Of a stretch of DNA of 17,244 nucleotides, positions 7,066-14,441 are shown piece after piece. Each line of letters begins with the position of its first letter. Position 1 is the stretch's first letter. The position numbers and the translations under genes were made by a program. This stretch comes from TMED23 sp913054205 (lineage in GTDB: Bacteria > Pseudomonadota > Alphaproteobacteria > Rhodospirillales > UBA2165). The stretch is from NCBI GenBank assembly GCA_046582495.1, contig JAYGEG010000176.1:1-17244 (forward strand). Reading direction: 5' to 3'. The notes beneath the pieces were generated by a model. That model did not search any database, was not told the origin of the DNA, and saw only the letters and a list, made by a program, of their open reading frames with translations.

Positions 7066-8259
7066 TTACGCGAGGGTTTCGACTATCCGGCTTAATGCCT
7101 CACTGATAAATTCCAGTTCTTGAACCAAGGCGATCCGGATGTAGGCTTCGCCCGGATTGATCCCGTCTGCATCAGGACGGGCGAGATAGGCGCCGGGTAT
7201 CACGCGAACACCCGCCTCTCCCCAAAGTTTGGCCGCGGCCTTTTCGCCGTCGCCGACATCAAGCCAAAGATAAAAACCACCTGCGGGCCGGTAATAGCCA
7301 AAGCGGCCACCCAGCACCTGATCGGCGAGGTCGAATTTCTGGCGATACAGTTTTCGGTTCTTTTCTACATGTTCATTTTCGCGCCACAAAGCAGCCGACG
7401 CGGCCTGCAACGGCACCGGCAAGGAGGCCCCGCCATAATTGCGCAAAGTTTTAAATTTTTTAATCAGCTCAGGATCACCGGCGATAAAACCTGATCGCAA
7501 GCCGGGCGCGTTTGAACGTTTCGACAAAGAATGAAAGACCAGCACGTTATGTAGATCACCGCCCAAATCTTGCGCAGCTTCGAGCCCACCCGGCGGCGGT
7601 GCCTGATCATAAATCTCGGCGTAACATTCATCTATCGCCAAAACAAAATCATATTTGCGGGCCAGGGTGATGGCTTTTTTCAGATAGTCGATATCGGCAA
7701 TCGAGCCTTGCGGATTGGACGGTGTACAAATATAGGCGAGGGCCGTGCGCTTGAGCGTTGTCTCATCAAGCGCCTTAAAGTCAGGTAAAAAACCATTTTT
7801 GAGAGTGGCCGACATATAAATCGGCTCGGCCCGGCTCATCACCGTCGCGCCAATATAAACTTGATAAAACGGATTGGGGATCAGCACGATTGGTATGGCG
7901 CCGTCTTTTTGTGGCGGGATTGAAACATCACCCGCCATATATAAAGCTTCCCGTGTGCCGGAGACGACGACAATATTTTCTGTCGCTTCGATCAAATCCG
8001 AGTTCAGCGCATAACGATTGTCGAGCCAATCTTTGGCGGCGCCCAACAGATCAGCGGTTCCAGCTATCGGCGGATATTTTGCCCATTGATCGGCATGATT
8101 GTTGACGGTTTCAGCCAACAGCGCCGGTGAGGGGTGTTGAGGTTCCCCTAGAGACATGATCATCGGTTCTCTGTCTTGCGGCGCGTCAACGCCTTTTAAA
8201 AGAGCCCGCAATCGATCAAACGGATAGTCCGTTAATTTGTCGAGATCTGAGTTATACAT
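7066..8259 (-). CDS. dapC: PLP-dependent aminotransferase, DapC-like (succinyldiaminopimelate transaminase family)
   Basis: 397 residues from ATG 8259; a TTG two codons upstream (8265), six bases after GGGG, is an alternative start. It is a fold-type I aminotransferase. Seen from ATG 8259: IMSLGEPQHP near the N-terminus, TPSNPQG with N182, AIDECYAE with D210, PLP-lysine K247 in HSLSKRSNAPGLR, and the carboxylate-binding arginine R375 in AYIRIAL. The N-terminal YPFDRLRALL..V and SLGEPQHP motifs match alphaproteobacterial DapC-like proteins, which transfer amino groups to succinyl-amino-ketopimelate in lysine/diaminopimelate synthesis; substrate assignment is by family resemblance only. It is convergent with the broken MocR gene (9-bp gap). 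Its leader begins at the U-run of the glnK terminator, so it may be expressed by read-through or from a promoter in 8305–8385. Confidence 0.8.
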   Translation of the reverse strand: MYNSDLDKLTDYPFDRLRALLKGVDAPQDREPMIMSLGEPQHPSPALLAETVNNHADQWAKYPPIAGTADLLGAAKDWLDNRYALNSDLIEATENIVVVSGTREALYMAGDVSIPPQKDGAIPIVLIPNPFYQVYIGATVMSRAEPIYMSATLKNGFLPDFKALDETTLKRTALAYICTPSNPQGSIADIDYLKKAITLARKYDFVLAIDECYAEIYDQAPPPGGLEAAQDLGGDLHNVLVFHSLSKRSNAPGLRSGFIAGDPELIKKFKTLRNYGGASLPVPLQAASAALWRENEHVEKNRKLYRQKFDLADQVLGGRFGYYRPAGGFYLWLDVGDGEKAAAKLWGEAGVRVIPGAYLARPDADGINPGEAYIRIALVQELEFISEALSRIVETLA

Positions 8260-8275
8260 GTCCAACTATTGCCCC

Positions 8276-8304
8276 AAAAAAAGAGACCCCGCAAACATGC
8301 GGGG
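8276..8304 (-). terminator. Intrinsic terminator after the amtB–glnK operon
   Basis: A perfect 7-bp GC-rich stem (CCCCGCA 8287–8293 with TGCGGGG 8298–8304, 4-base loop) is followed on the minus strand by TCTC and seven T (8276–8282). It lies about 80 bases past the glnK stop and only 11 bases before the TTG start of the dapC-like gene, so it could also act as a leader hairpin for that gene. Confidence 0.85.
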
Positions 8305-8385
8305 CATCTAAGCTAACAGTGTTTTAACGGCCCCCGCTTAATCTCACAAGTCACAGCAAAACTTGCGGGAACAATCACCGGTTAA

Positions 8386-8724
8386 TTAGAGCGCTTCCTC
8401 GCCGCGCTCGCCGGTTCGTATTCTGATTGCATCGGTCAGCTCGTACACAAAGATTTTGCCGTCACCGATATTTTCAGAACCAGCCGTTTCTCGAATTGAT
8501 TCGATAACCCGGTCAGCGATATCGTCACTGACCGCAATTTCGATTTTGGTCTTGGGGACAAAACTAATGGCATATTCGGCGCCCCGATAAATTTCAGTAT
8601 GGCCTTTTTGGCGGCCGAACCCTGAAACTTCGCTGGTCGTAAGACCTTGGATACCGATTTCCGTTAGTGCTTCCCGTACGATGTCTAATTTAGAAGGCTT
8701 GATAATTGCTACTATATATTTCAT
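8386..8724 (-). CDS. glnK: Nitrogen regulatory protein PII (GlnK type), copy 1
   Basis: 112 residues, exactly PII length. PII trimers sense ATP/ADP and 2-oxoglutarate and bind targets through the T-loop; GlnK plugs AmtB under high nitrogen. Seen: the T-loop GFGRQKGHTEIYRGAEYA with Q39, K40 and the uridylylation residue Y51, the B-loop IGDGKIF with K90, and the C-loop RIRTGE with R101 and R103. It lies 26 bp downstream of amtB on the same strand, with AAGGGG eight bases before the ATG, and is followed by a terminator. Unusually, it comes after its amtB, whereas the second copy in this window has the normal glnK–amtB order. Its T-loop and following strand are identical to copy 2, so both should bind the same partners and be modified by the same GlnD. 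Confidence 0.95.
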   Translation of the reverse strand: MKYIVAIIKPSKLDIVREALTEIGIQGLTTSEVSGFGRQKGHTEIYRGAEYAISFVPKTKIEIAVSDDIADRVIESIRETAGSENIGDGKIFVYELTDAIRIRTGERGEEAL

Positions 8725-8750
8725 GAGCTTCGCCCCTTATTTTTTGACGA

Positions 8751-10076
8751 CTAAAGGTCGTAACTACGTTCGCCATGCGACGTAATATCAAGGCCTTCAA
8801 TTTCTTCTTCGGCACTTACCCTGAGACCAACAATAGCCTGGGTTATCTTTAGAAGAATATAGCTGGCGACACCGGCCCATACAACGGTGACAATGACCGC
8901 AATCAGCTGGCCGAGGAACGCGGTTCCCATGCTAACACCTTCCGGCAATCCATTTCCACCAAGGCTGGTATCAGCAAAGAACGCTGTCAGGAGAATGCCC
9001 AATATGCCGCCGATACCGTGAACGGCGAAGACATCCAAGCTGTCATCAATGTTCCACTTCGATTTAATAACGTTGATCATATAAAAGCAGATGACACCGG
9101 AAGCGAGGCCATAGACCAAGGCTCCCACTGGTCCGACAAAACCAGAGGCAGGTGTGATGGTAGCAAGGCCGGCAATGGCGCCGGTTGCAATACCAACCAA
9201 ACTTGGCTTTCCGAATTTGATATATTCGATCAAAATCCAGGTCAAACACGCGGTCGCGGCTGAAATATGCGTCACCGTCATTGCCATGCCCGCATTACCA
9301 TCGGCAGCCAACGCAGAGCCTGCGTTAAAGCCATACCAGCCAACCCACAACATCGCTGCGCCAATCATCACCATTCCTGGATTATGCGGCGGACGTAAAT
9401 CATTTGGAAAACCGGTGCGAGGACCAAGGACCTTGGCAATGATCAAAGCCGCAACCGCTGCATTGGCGTGAACAACCAAGCCGCCGGCGAAATCCATCGT
9501 TGCATATCCCTTAAGCGATTCGCTGGCCCAGCCAAGATCGGCAAGCAGTCCACCGCCCCATACCCAATGGGTTGACGGCGCATAGACAAAGATCAGCCAT
9601 AATGCACTGAACAAAACAACGGCGCCAAACTTGATGCGCTCAACATAGGCACCGACAATCAGGGCGGGCGTTATGATGGCAAAGGTCATTTGGAACATGA
9701 AAAAGACGTCTTCCGGAATATTGCCGGAGAGTGTCTCTGTGGTCACCCCCGCCAGGAAGGCTTTTGACAGGCCGCCCCACCAGGCATTGCCGCCGCCAAA
9801 GGCGATCGAATAGCCAACGACAAGCCAGACGATTGAGGCTAAACAACAAATTGAAAAACATTGCATGAGGACAGAAAGGACGTTCTTACTTCGAACCAAC
9901 CCGCCATAAAAAAGCGCCAAACCCGGCATCGTCATAAACAGCACCAATGCTGTCGCGGTAATTATCCAAGCGGTGTTGCCAGAATCGAGCTTTTCAGCAG
10001 CCAGCGCCTCACTTGGCAGTAAAGAAATTAGAGTAATGAGTAGTGTTGAAAATGAACCGATCGCAAGTTTGCGCAT
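8751..10076 (-). CDS. amtB: Ammonium transporter AmtB, copy 1
   Basis: 441 residues. An N-terminal signal-like segment (about 1–27, ending ALA) is followed by eleven membrane helices, the Amt/MEP/Rh architecture. Trimers conduct NH4+/NH3 across the inner membrane. Seen: the conserved aspartate D195 in MDFAGG, and the pore twin histidines H203 (VVHANA) and H353 (AVHGIGG). GLRVSAEEEIEGLD is the cytoplasmic tail that contacts GlnK. The ATG at 10076 has a perfect AGGAGG eight bases upstream. It is the first gene of an amtB–glnK operon, with sigma-54-like sequences about 70–110 bp upstream. It is clearly paralogous to the other amtB but diverged along its whole length, so the duplication is old. 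Notable: LVVHANAAVAAL instead of TVVHINSGVAAL around the first pore histidine. Confidence 0.96.
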   Translation of the reverse strand: MRKLAIGSFSTLLITLISLLPSEALAAEKLDSGNTAWIITATALVLFMTMPGLALFYGGLVRSKNVLSVLMQCFSICCLASIVWLVVGYSIAFGGGNAWWGGLSKAFLAGVTTETLSGNIPEDVFFMFQMTFAIITPALIVGAYVERIKFGAVVLFSALWLIFVYAPSTHWVWGGGLLADLGWASESLKGYATMDFAGGLVVHANAAVAALIIAKVLGPRTGFPNDLRPPHNPGMVMIGAAMLWVGWYGFNAGSALAADGNAGMAMTVTHISAATACLTWILIEYIKFGKPSLVGIATGAIAGLATITPASGFVGPVGALVYGLASGVICFYMINVIKSKWNIDDSLDVFAVHGIGGILGILLTAFFADTSLGGNGLPEGVSMGTAFLGQLIAVIVTVVWAGVASYILLKITQAIVGLRVSAEEEIEGLDITSHGERSYDL

Positions 10077-10141
10077 CTTGGTGTCCTCCTGTTACACATA
10101 TCCCGTGTGGCCGTTTGAACTCGAATTGATCGAGATCCCCT

Positions 10142-10189
10142 ATCTTTATGCGTGCCACGCAGGCTTTCATATAATCAAGAAGTGTGCCG
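10142..10189 (-). promoter_or_regulatory. Candidate sigma-54-like sites upstream of amtB copy 1
   Basis: Two imperfect matches to TGGCACG-N4-TTGCW lie on the minus strand. At 10157–10142 the −24 part is a perfect TGGCACG but the −12 part is AAGAT. At 10189–10174 it reads CGGCACA-CTTC-TTGAT. Neither keeps the −12 GC, so each alone is weak. They are reported because nitrogen-regulated amtB genes are often sigma-54/NtrC controlled. Confidence 0.35.
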
Positions 10190-10238
10190 GTTTGGGCTGT
10201 TCCTGAATTAAATGTTTATTTCCAATAAGGTAAGAGAT

Positions 10239-10315
10239 AATTGATCATTATTTGATGGTACAAGGGCGCGCTAAAATTGTCTAATAAATTAGCACCTTGA
10301 GCAGTATGATCAATT
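10239..10315. repeat. Nested inverted repeat in the gap between the two amtB genes
   Basis: Three complementary pairs nest in order: AATTGATCAT (10239–10248) with ATGATCAATT (10306–10315), CAAGG (10261–10265) with CCTTG (10295–10299), and GCTAA (10270–10274) with TTAGC (10289–10293). The arms are unequal in length, so it is not one continuous stem. It may be an upstream activator-binding region for amtB copy 1. The rest of the 377-base gap holds the amtB copy 2 terminator at its right end and the amtB copy 1 promoter and leader at its left end; no gene is seen. Confidence 0.45.
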
Positions 10316-10402
10316 TATAATCAGAAAAAGGTGGACCGTCCGATAAACGAAAGAACTAAGGAGGACAAACCCGTTCAATCGCCTAACTTAAAATAAGATT
10401 CT

Positions 10403-10426
10403 CCTCCCCGAAATTTGGCGGGGAGG
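10403..10426 (-). terminator. Terminator after amtB copy 2
   Basis: An 8-bp GC-rich stem (CCTCCCCG 10403–10410 with CGGGGAGG 10419–10426, 8-base loop) lies about 28 bases past the amtB stop. The minus strand then reads AGAATCTTATTTT, a T-rich but interrupted tail, so termination may be partial. It separates the two operons. Confidence 0.65.
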
Positions 10427-10453
10427 GGTCTTTGAGGTTGGCAAGCAATCCGC

Positions 10454-11755
10454 CTAGTGGATCATTTCACCATGTTGACTGAGATCGAGGCCTTCAGCTT
10501 CAGCTTCACTGTCAACGCGGAGTCCAATTGTTTTGTCTATGACAAAGAGAATGACCGCAGAGGCGACCGCGCTCCAAACGACGGTTGCCGCAATGCCGTA
10601 AAACTGTGTGGCAATCTGGGCAATATTGCCTTCCAAGGCGCCGGCAGTTCCGCCGATTGCTTCAACAGCAAAGACGCCGGTCAAGATCGCGCCGGTGATG
10701 CCACCGAGACCGTGAACAGCGAAGACATCCAATGAATCGTCATACCCAAGTTTGTGTTTAAGCGACGTAGCACCCCAGAAACATACCAGGCCTGCCGCGA
10801 TACCAATCGCCAATGCGCCGGATGGACCGACATAACCGGAGGCCGGTGTAATCGCAACCAAGCCGGCAATAGCACCTGAAACAATACCGAGAACGGTTGG
10901 TTTCTTTTGTGTCACCCATTCGATGAACATCCAGGAAAGTCCGGCAGCGGCAGCGGCAATCTGCGTAACCGTCATTGCCATAGCGGCGCTGCCATTGGCA
11001 CCTAATGCTGAGCCGGCATTGAAACCAAACCAACCGACCCATAAAAGAGAGCCGCCAATGACCGTCAAAATCAGATTGTGGGGCGCTAAGTTTTCAACAC
11101 CGAACCCTTTGCGTTTGCCGAGCATAATGCAGGCAACAAGCGCTGCAACGCCCGAGTTAATGTGTACGACCGTGCCGCCCGCAAAATCGAGTACGCCGGC
11201 ATCGCCGAGGAAGCCGCCGCCCCAAACCCAGAAGGTAACAGGGGAATACACAACAATTGACCAGATGCCCACAAACCACAATAGCGCAGAGAACTTCATC
11301 CGCTCCGCGACCGCTCCTGTAATCAGGGCTGCTGTGATAATTGCGAAGGTCATTTGGAAAACAACAAACAACGAATCTGGGATCGTGCCATTGATGGCGC
11401 CGACGGTCAGATGATCGAGAAAGGCGAGATCCAAGTTACCGACATAAGAATTGCCGCCTTTGGAAAACGCCAGGCTGTAGCCCATCACCATCCAAATAAT
11501 TGAGATGAGGCAGGTAATGGCAAAGCTTTGCATTAATGTGGCAAGTACGTTTTTCTTGCGGGTCATGCCACCATAAAAAAGCGCCAGACCAGGGATCGTC
11601 ATCATTAAAACGATCGCCGTTGCGGTCAGCAACCAGGCAGTATCGCCGGTATCAAGTTTTGGCTTGGCCTCGGCAGCCAATGCCGGGTCAATTAGGAAGA
11701 CAATGCTTGCTGCAATAATAGACAGCAGCGATGTCAATTTTAAAATCTTAGTCAT
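10454..11755 (-). CDS. amtB: Ammonium transporter AmtB, copy 2
   Basis: 433 residues. A signal-like N-terminus (about 1–28, ending ALA) precedes eleven membrane helices. It is the same family as copy 1: inner-membrane ammonium channel, trimeric, regulated by GlnK. Seen: D190 in LDFAGG, twin histidines H198 (TVVHINSG) and H348 (AVHGLGG), and the GlnK-contacting tail GLRVDSEAEAEGLD. It lies 21 bp downstream of a GlnK gene, with AGGAG seven bases before the ATG: the classical glnK–amtB operon. Its first pore-histidine motif DFAGGTVVHIN is closer to well-studied AmtB proteins than that of copy 1, so this looks like the canonical transporter. The operon ends at a terminator beginning 28 bases past the stop. 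Confidence 0.97.
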   Translation of the reverse strand: MTKILKLTSLLSIIAASIVFLIDPALAAEAKPKLDTGDTAWLLTATAIVLMMTIPGLALFYGGMTRKKNVLATLMQSFAITCLISIIWMVMGYSLAFSKGGNSYVGNLDLAFLDHLTVGAINGTIPDSLFVVFQMTFAIITAALITGAVAERMKFSALLWFVGIWSIVVYSPVTFWVWGGGFLGDAGVLDFAGGTVVHINSGVAALVACIMLGKRKGFGVENLAPHNLILTVIGGSLLWVGWFGFNAGSALGANGSAAMAMTVTQIAAAAAGLSWMFIEWVTQKKPTVLGIVSGAIAGLVAITPASGYVGPSGALAIGIAAGLVCFWGATSLKHKLGYDDSLDVFAVHGLGGITGAILTGVFAVEAIGGTAGALEGNIAQIATQFYGIAATVVWSAVASAVILFVIDKTIGLRVDSEAEAEGLDLSQHGEMIH

Positions 11756-11776
11756 TAAACTACTCCTGAAGATCGA

Positions 11777-12115
11777 TTAAAGGGCTTCGTCGCCGGTTTC
11801 GCCGGTACGAATGCGAACGGCTTGACCCAGTTCCATCACAAAAATTTTGCCATCGCCGATATTGCCGGTTCCGGCAGCACTGCTGATGGCTTCGATTACC
11901 GCGTCGACCTGATCGTCGGACACGGCAATCTCGATTTTTGTTTTGGGTACAAAACTGATGGCGTATTCAGCGCCGCGATAAATTTCTGTATGGCCTTTTT
12001 GTCGGCCAAAGCCGGAAACCTCACTTGTGGTCAGGCCCTGGATGCCACAGTCCACCAAGGCGGCTCTGACATCTTCCAGCTTGGCTGGTTTTACAATCGC
12101 TGTGATGAGCTTCAT
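11777..12115 (-). CDS. glnK: Nitrogen regulatory protein PII (GlnK type), copy 2
   Basis: 112 residues from ATG 12115, chosen over an upstream in-frame start at 12166 because AAGGAG lies seven bases before 12115 and the protein then begins MKLITAIVKP like other PII proteins. Seen: the T-loop GFGRQKGHTEIYRGAEYA with Y51, IGDGKIF with K90, and VRIRTGE with both arginines. The stretch from residue 29 to 68 is identical to copy 1 while both ends differ, for example CGIQG against IGIQG and VMELGQAV against VYELTDAI. It is the first gene of the glnK–amtB operon, with a near-perfect −24 sigma-54 element about 90 bp upstream. Expected role: sensor of energy and 2-oxoglutarate that blocks AmtB after ammonium shock. 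Confidence 0.95.
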   Translation of the reverse strand: MKLITAIVKPAKLEDVRAALVDCGIQGLTTSEVSGFGRQKGHTEIYRGAEYAISFVPKTKIEIAVSDDQVDAVIEAISSAAGTGNIGDGKIFVMELGQAVRIRTGETGDEAL

Positions 12116-12205
12116 CGTGCGACTCCTTTTAACTAGCGTGAAATCAATTTGCCGAAACAAACCCACAATTGAGGCAGGCTGTCTTTGGCGCGATGGGTCT
12201 TACAT

Positions 12206-12221
12206 TCCAAGATTCGTGCCA
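12206..12221 (-). promoter_or_regulatory. Candidate sigma-54 promoter of the glnK–amtB operon
   Basis: The minus strand reads TGGCACGAATCTTGGA, against the consensus TGGCACG-N4-TTGCW. The −24 element is perfect and the spacing right; the −12 GC is GG, a position normally conserved, which lowers confidence. Transcription would start near 12194, giving a leader of about 78 bases before the glnK ATG. Control by NtrC in low nitrogen is the family expectation; no clear NtrC dyad was recognised. Confidence 0.55.
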
Positions 12222-12305
12222 GACTCGTAAAATTGTTTATTTACAAGGGGTTGCGGCCTATGACATGGGGTGAGGTGAGCTAAATTTGCACATTTAATAA
12301 TCATA

Positions 12306-12329
12306 TTTAGATCAAATCTAAAATTTGAT
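12306..12329. repeat. Overlapping AT-rich dyads between glnK and the ubiH-like gene
   Basis: Two inverted repeats overlap: TTTAGAT-CAA-ATCTAAA (12306–12322) and ATCAAAT-CTAAA-ATTTGAT (12311–12329). They lie about 85 bases upstream of the sigma-54-like site and about 60 bases before the hydroxylase start, a plausible place for an activator, IHF-like bending protein or repressor site. Only the symmetry is seen. Confidence 0.45.
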
Positions 12330-12387
12330 TAAATATTCGACATATTTGTGGCTGGACAAGCGACATATTGAGGCGCAGTTGTTTTAA

Positions 12388-13632
12388 ATGGCCGAAAAAG
12401 CGGAAAACACAGTGAAAACAGACATTCTCATCGTTGGCGGTGGTATGGCAGGATGCAGCCTTGCCTGTGCGCTCGCAGGCGCTGGTTTTGAAATTGTTAT
12501 TATTGATCGGCTGGATCAATCTTCTCAAATAGAAGACACATTTGATGGACGCGCCTCGGCAATCGCTGAGGCGCCTAAAAAAATGCTCGATCAAATCGGT
12601 ATGTGGCGGCATTTGGGGCAAAACTATACGCCGATATTGGATATTCGCGTTGCCGATGGCGATTCTCGCCTGTTTCTTCACTATAACCACGAGGATATTG
12701 GCGAAAAGGCGCTCGGTTTTATGGTCGAGAATCGACATTTTCGGAGAGCCGTGTTCACGCGCCTAAGGGAATTGGAAAAGGCACGATATCTGGCACCCGC
12801 CCAACTTGAGGACATCGCTCGAGGGCCAGAGGGTGTTAAAGCGCGCCTCATCGATGGCCGCCAGATCGAAGCCGCGCTCGTTGTCGGCGCCGATGGCCGT
12901 TCGTCTCAAATTCGCGAAGAGGCAAACATTAAACTCACCCAATGGTCTTATCATCAAACCGGGATTGTTCTATCGGTTGATCACGAAATACCCCATCACA
13001 ATGTCGCCCATGAACATTTTCTTCCGGCCGGGCCGTTTGCCATCTTGCCGCTCTCAGGACCGAACGGCGATAACACACGCTCATCGATCGTCTGGACTGA
13101 GAAAGACGAGCTCGTTGAAGGCATCATGGCGATGTCTGATCAAGATTTTGCGGCTGAGTTTGAGCAACGCTTTGGTGATTTTTTAGGCGCGGCGACTTTT
13201 ATCGGCCCCCGCTGGACCTATCCTTTGACGCAGCAATATGCCGAAACCAGCGTAGCTGAGCGTCTGGTCTTGGTTGGCGATTCCTCGCATGGCATGCATC
13301 CAATTGCCGGCCAGGGCCTCAACATGGGGTTGCGTGATGTTGCCGCTCTCGCGGAAGTTTTAATCGATGCCCGGCGGCTTGGCCTCGATATCGGTACTTC
13401 TCATGTGTTGGATGATTATGAACAATGGCGACGTTTTGATAACACCTTGATGCTGGCGATGACCGACGGCCTCAATCGATTGTTCTCCAATGACATCGCG
13501 CCGATAAAACTGGTGCGCGACATTGGACTGGCCGCCGTCAATAAAGCCGGGCCACTTAAAAAAGTCTTTATGCAACACGCCATGGGCGCGACCGGAAATT
13601 TGCCGCGCCTCCTTAAAGGCGAGGCCCTATGA
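12388..13632 (+). CDS. UbiH/UbiF/COQ6-family FAD-dependent hydroxylase (ubiquinone biosynthesis)
   Basis: 414 residues. This class A flavin monooxygenase family hydroxylates the aromatic ring of ubiquinone precursors using FAD, NAD(P)H and O2, associated with the inner membrane. Seen in order: a dinucleotide-binding motif ILIVGGGMAG at 13–22, the DG motif VVGADGRSS at 165–173, and the second FAD motif LVGDSSHGMHPIAGQGLN at 295–312. Which ring position it hydroxylates cannot be told: alphaproteobacteria may use UbiL-type enzymes with broad regioselectivity, so ubiH, ubiF or ubiL are all possible. No clear ribosome-binding site precedes ATG 12388. The stop overlaps the start of the next gene by four bases (ATGA), showing translational coupling. 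Confidence 0.88.
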   Translation: MAEKAENTVKTDILIVGGGMAGCSLACALAGAGFEIVIIDRLDQSSQIEDTFDGRASAIAEAPKKMLDQIGMWRHLGQNYTPILDIRVADGDSRLFLHYNHEDIGEKALGFMVENRHFRRAVFTRLRELEKARYLAPAQLEDIARGPEGVKARLIDGRQIEAALVVGADGRSSQIREEANIKLTQWSYHQTGIVLSVDHEIPHHNVAHEHFLPAGPFAILPLSGPNGDNTRSSIVWTEKDELVEGIMAMSDQDFAAEFEQRFGDFLGAATFIGPRWTYPLTQQYAETSVAERLVLVGDSSHGMHPIAGQGLNMGLRDVAALAEVLIDARRLGLDIGTSHVLDDYEQWRRFDNTLMLAMTDGLNRLFSNDIAPIKLVRDIGLAAVNKAGPLKKVFMQHAMGATGNLPRLLKGEAL

Positions 13633-14441
13633 GCCTCAATGTCGATCCGGCAGCCATCGCCGAGATCATCCGCGACGTCGCAGAGACGGTGATTTTGCCG
13701 CGTTATCAAACCGTTTCCGCAGATGAAATCAGCGAGAAAGTCGGCGGCGAATTAGTTACCATTGCCGATGAAGAGAGCGAGCTTTTACTTTCACAGTATT
13801 TGACCGCGTATCTGCCGGGTTCAGTTGTTCTGGGCGAAGAGGGTTATGCCAAAGACCCAAACGTAATTGCGGCGCTTACAGGGGACGCACCTGTCTGGAT
13901 ACTTGATCCGGTCGACGGCACGCATAATTTTGCCGCCGGAATAAGACCCTTTGTTGTCATCGTTGCGCTGTGCCTAAAGGGCGAAACGGTGATGGGCTGG
14001 ATATATGATCCGATTGACCAAAGATTGGGTTTTGCTGAAAAAAATGCGATCACTGAATTTAATGGGATCACCACCCAAATCGCTTCTTCCAAACCAAACT
14101 CTGAGCTAATAGGGTTTTGCGCCCGCGGTCTAATAGCCCATCCTTTTCAGGCGTCGCTGGATAGCCTCGAGAAAACCGGCGCGACACTGACGCACCCGTT
14201 CTGTTTTGGTCATGAATATTTGCAACACCTACAAGGAGCCGCTGATTTTTCAATCATCGGCCGGTTTTTCCCGTGGGATCATGCGGCGGGCGTGTTAATG
14301 TTTGAAGAAGCTGGCGGTGTCGCGAAATTAATTACCGGAGAAGAGTACCGTCCAACAATCGAGCCAAACACCAACGGAAGCTTAATGATCCTCGCCCCCG
14401 ATCAAGATCGCTGGCAGGACCTAAAAAGCTACTTCAATTAG
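13629..14441 (+). CDS. Inositol monophosphatase-family phosphatase
   Basis: 270 residues, usual length. The family consists of Mg2+-dependent phosphatases acting on sugar or amino-alcohol phosphates (inositol-1-phosphate, histidinol phosphate and similar). Seen: metal ligands E70 in LGEEG, D93 and D96 in ILDPVDGTHNF, and D217 in PWDHAAGVLMFEEAGG; all catalytic positions are kept. The GELVTIADEESE segment precedes them as usual. It does not look like a dedicated SuhB, and the natural substrate cannot be inferred. It starts within the stop of the ubiH-like gene (ATGA), so the two are one operon; a role of the phosphatase in quinone metabolism is not supported otherwise. Its stop overlaps that of the convergent Trm112-like gene by four bases. 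Confidence 0.9.
   Translation: MSLNVDPAAIAEIIRDVAETVILPRYQTVSADEISEKVGGELVTIADEESELLLSQYLTAYLPGSVVLGEEGYAKDPNVIAALTGDAPVWILDPVDGTHNFAAGIRPFVVIVALCLKGETVMGWIYDPIDQRLGFAEKNAITEFNGITTQIASSKPNSELIGFCARGLIAHPFQASLDSLEKTGATLTHPFCFGHEYLQHLQGAADFSIIGRFFPWDHAAGVLMFEEAGGVAKLITGEEYRPTIEPNTNGSLMILAPDQDRWQDLKSYFN

Noticed and set aside
10923..11414. 163-residue open frame on the plus strand inside amtB copy 2
   Set aside because: Antisense to conserved AmtB helices, low-complexity Ala/Thr/Pro composition caused by the codon use of the real gene.
12116..12166. N-terminal extension of the second GlnK (start at 12166)
   Set aside because: The ATG at 12115 has a good AAGGAG and gives the exact 112-residue PII length.
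12307..12738. 143-residue open frame on the minus strand across the glnK/ubiH-like gap
   Set aside because: Most of it is antisense to the FAD-binding domain of the hydroxylase; no ribosome-binding site or family motif.
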